Assembly: GCF_007279655.1 (NCBI RefSeq)
Contig: NZ_QKWN01000007.1
Location: forward strand, 1-64,000
Reading direction: 5' to 3'
Length of the DNA stretch: 64,000 bases
Origin: Robertkochia solimangrovi
GTDB taxonomy: Bacteria > Bacteroidota > Bacteroidia > Flavobacteriales > Flavobacteriaceae
Shown: piece after piece, positions 63,603-64,000 of the stretch
Position numbering within the stretch: the first letter of the stretch is position 1
How the letters are laid out: each line of letters starts with the position of its first letter
Position numbers and translations under genes: made by a program
The notes under the pieces: generated by a model
What the model saw: only the letters and a program-made list of their open reading frames with translations
What the model was told of the DNA's origin: nothing
Databases searched by the model: none

Positions 63603-64000
63603 ATGAAAAGTCTATTTAAAATATCATTTTTAATCTTAATGTTTTTGACTCTTTTAAATTGTCAAAATGCAGAAAAAAAATCTATCCGAATAGTTGAAAA
63701 AGATTTTGGACTTTTAGGACAAGAAAATGACAGTATTGCAATAGAATTAAACCTATTGAAATTCAATGATTGGAAAAAAATACTCGAACGGACTGAACAA
63801 ATTGTTTGTAATGACAGCCTTCCAAAAGTTACCTTAAAAAACGACAGCGTTATTAAAAGAATTTATTTGAGAAATCCTTGTTGGGAAGGTTTAGCTTGCA
63901 TATTGGTTAAGCAAAAGAATGTTATTGAAATTCATAACGACACCATTAACAAAGCAGACCAGAAATTTTATCCTTTAGACAGTTTGCCACAAATTTTAAA
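63603..64000 (+). CDS. Cassette 15 gene: lipoprotein, cut by the window edge
   Basis: The frame opens with ATG at 63603, 20 bp after the crossover G, and runs to the edge. It encodes a lipoprotein signal with the motif LLNC (about residue 20), then a soluble part with NDSLPKVTLKNDSVIKRIYL. No family is recognised. It is preceded by a complete attC-like site, so the array goes on past 64000. Confidence 0.75.
   Translation, partial: MKSLFKISFLILMFLTLLNCQNAEKKSIRIVEKDFGLLGQENDSIAIELNLLKFNDWKKILERTEQIVCNDSLPKVTLKNDSVIKRIYLRNPCWEGLACILVKQKNVIEIHNDTINKADQKFYPLDSLPQIL

Noticed and set aside
50000-64000. Prophage or conjugative element
   Set aside because: Apart from the recombinase there are no structural, packaging, replication or transfer genes, and the repeated sites after each gene do not fit a prophage.

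Overview
The window looks like chromosomal DNA of a marine-type member of the Flavobacteriaceae (phylum Bacteroidota). This rests on a SusC/SusD pair, several families confined to or typical of this group (GSCFA, DUF4230, DUF5522, DUF6090, Porin_10, long-form aromatic amino acid hydroxylase), promoters of the TTG-N19-TAnnTTTG type, and the lack of Shine-Dalgarno sequences before good start codons. No taxon below family is claimed.

Positions 1-1953 hold seven tandem copies of a 190-230 bp hairpin-bearing repeat and no gene. Positions 1954-49955 are ordinary chromosome. They include an outer-membrane porin, a SusC/SusD system, rnhB, lipB, a PMP3/YqaE peptide, lysS, a four-gene minus-strand cluster ending in hemL, DUF5522, hutU, an aromatic amino acid hydroxylase, a sulfatase, a frameshifted GSCFA gene next to alaS, an M23/MerR/LemA/TPM/2H-phosphoesterase run, a TonB-type outer-membrane protein, der, a Ysc84 protein, era and an AGCS symporter. 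A repeat-rich gap then leads to an initiator tRNA gene, an HxlR/SDR divergent pair, and an esterase-TPR gene cut by one stop codon. Small genes missing from simple ORF calls were found at 12991 (52 aa), 15300 (36 aa), 20257 (50 aa) and 63603 (partial).

Positions 50000-64000 are the exceptional part. A tyrosine recombinase pseudogene of the common Bacteroidota phage_int_SAM_4/Xer type, not IntI, is followed by 15 consecutive cassettes, all on the plus strand. Each has one gene (one cassette has two) and each complete one ends in an imperfect palindrome of 60-160 bp. The first bases of each cassette (GTT plus about 7) are the reverse complement of its own last bases (about 7 plus AAC), and this match is cassette-specific: perfect over 8-10 bp in 10 of the 14 complete cassettes. 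That is the organisation of an integron, in which cassettes move as circles through attC hairpins, but the core does not follow GTTRRRY and the recombinase lacks the IntI-specific insert. I read it as an integron-like cassette platform served by a Xer-type recombinase, here with a decayed local integrase. An IS110-family remnant sits inside one of the sites, as IS1111-attC elements do in classical integrons.

The cassette genes are AT-rich and mostly unrecognised. Most encode exported, lipoprotein or membrane proteins; recognisable ones are an SH3 protein, a YwqK/MORN-like protein, a Crp/Fnr regulator with a flavodoxin-fold NAD(P)H oxidoreductase, and a DUF6090 protein. The last cassette runs off the right edge, so the array continues beyond the window.
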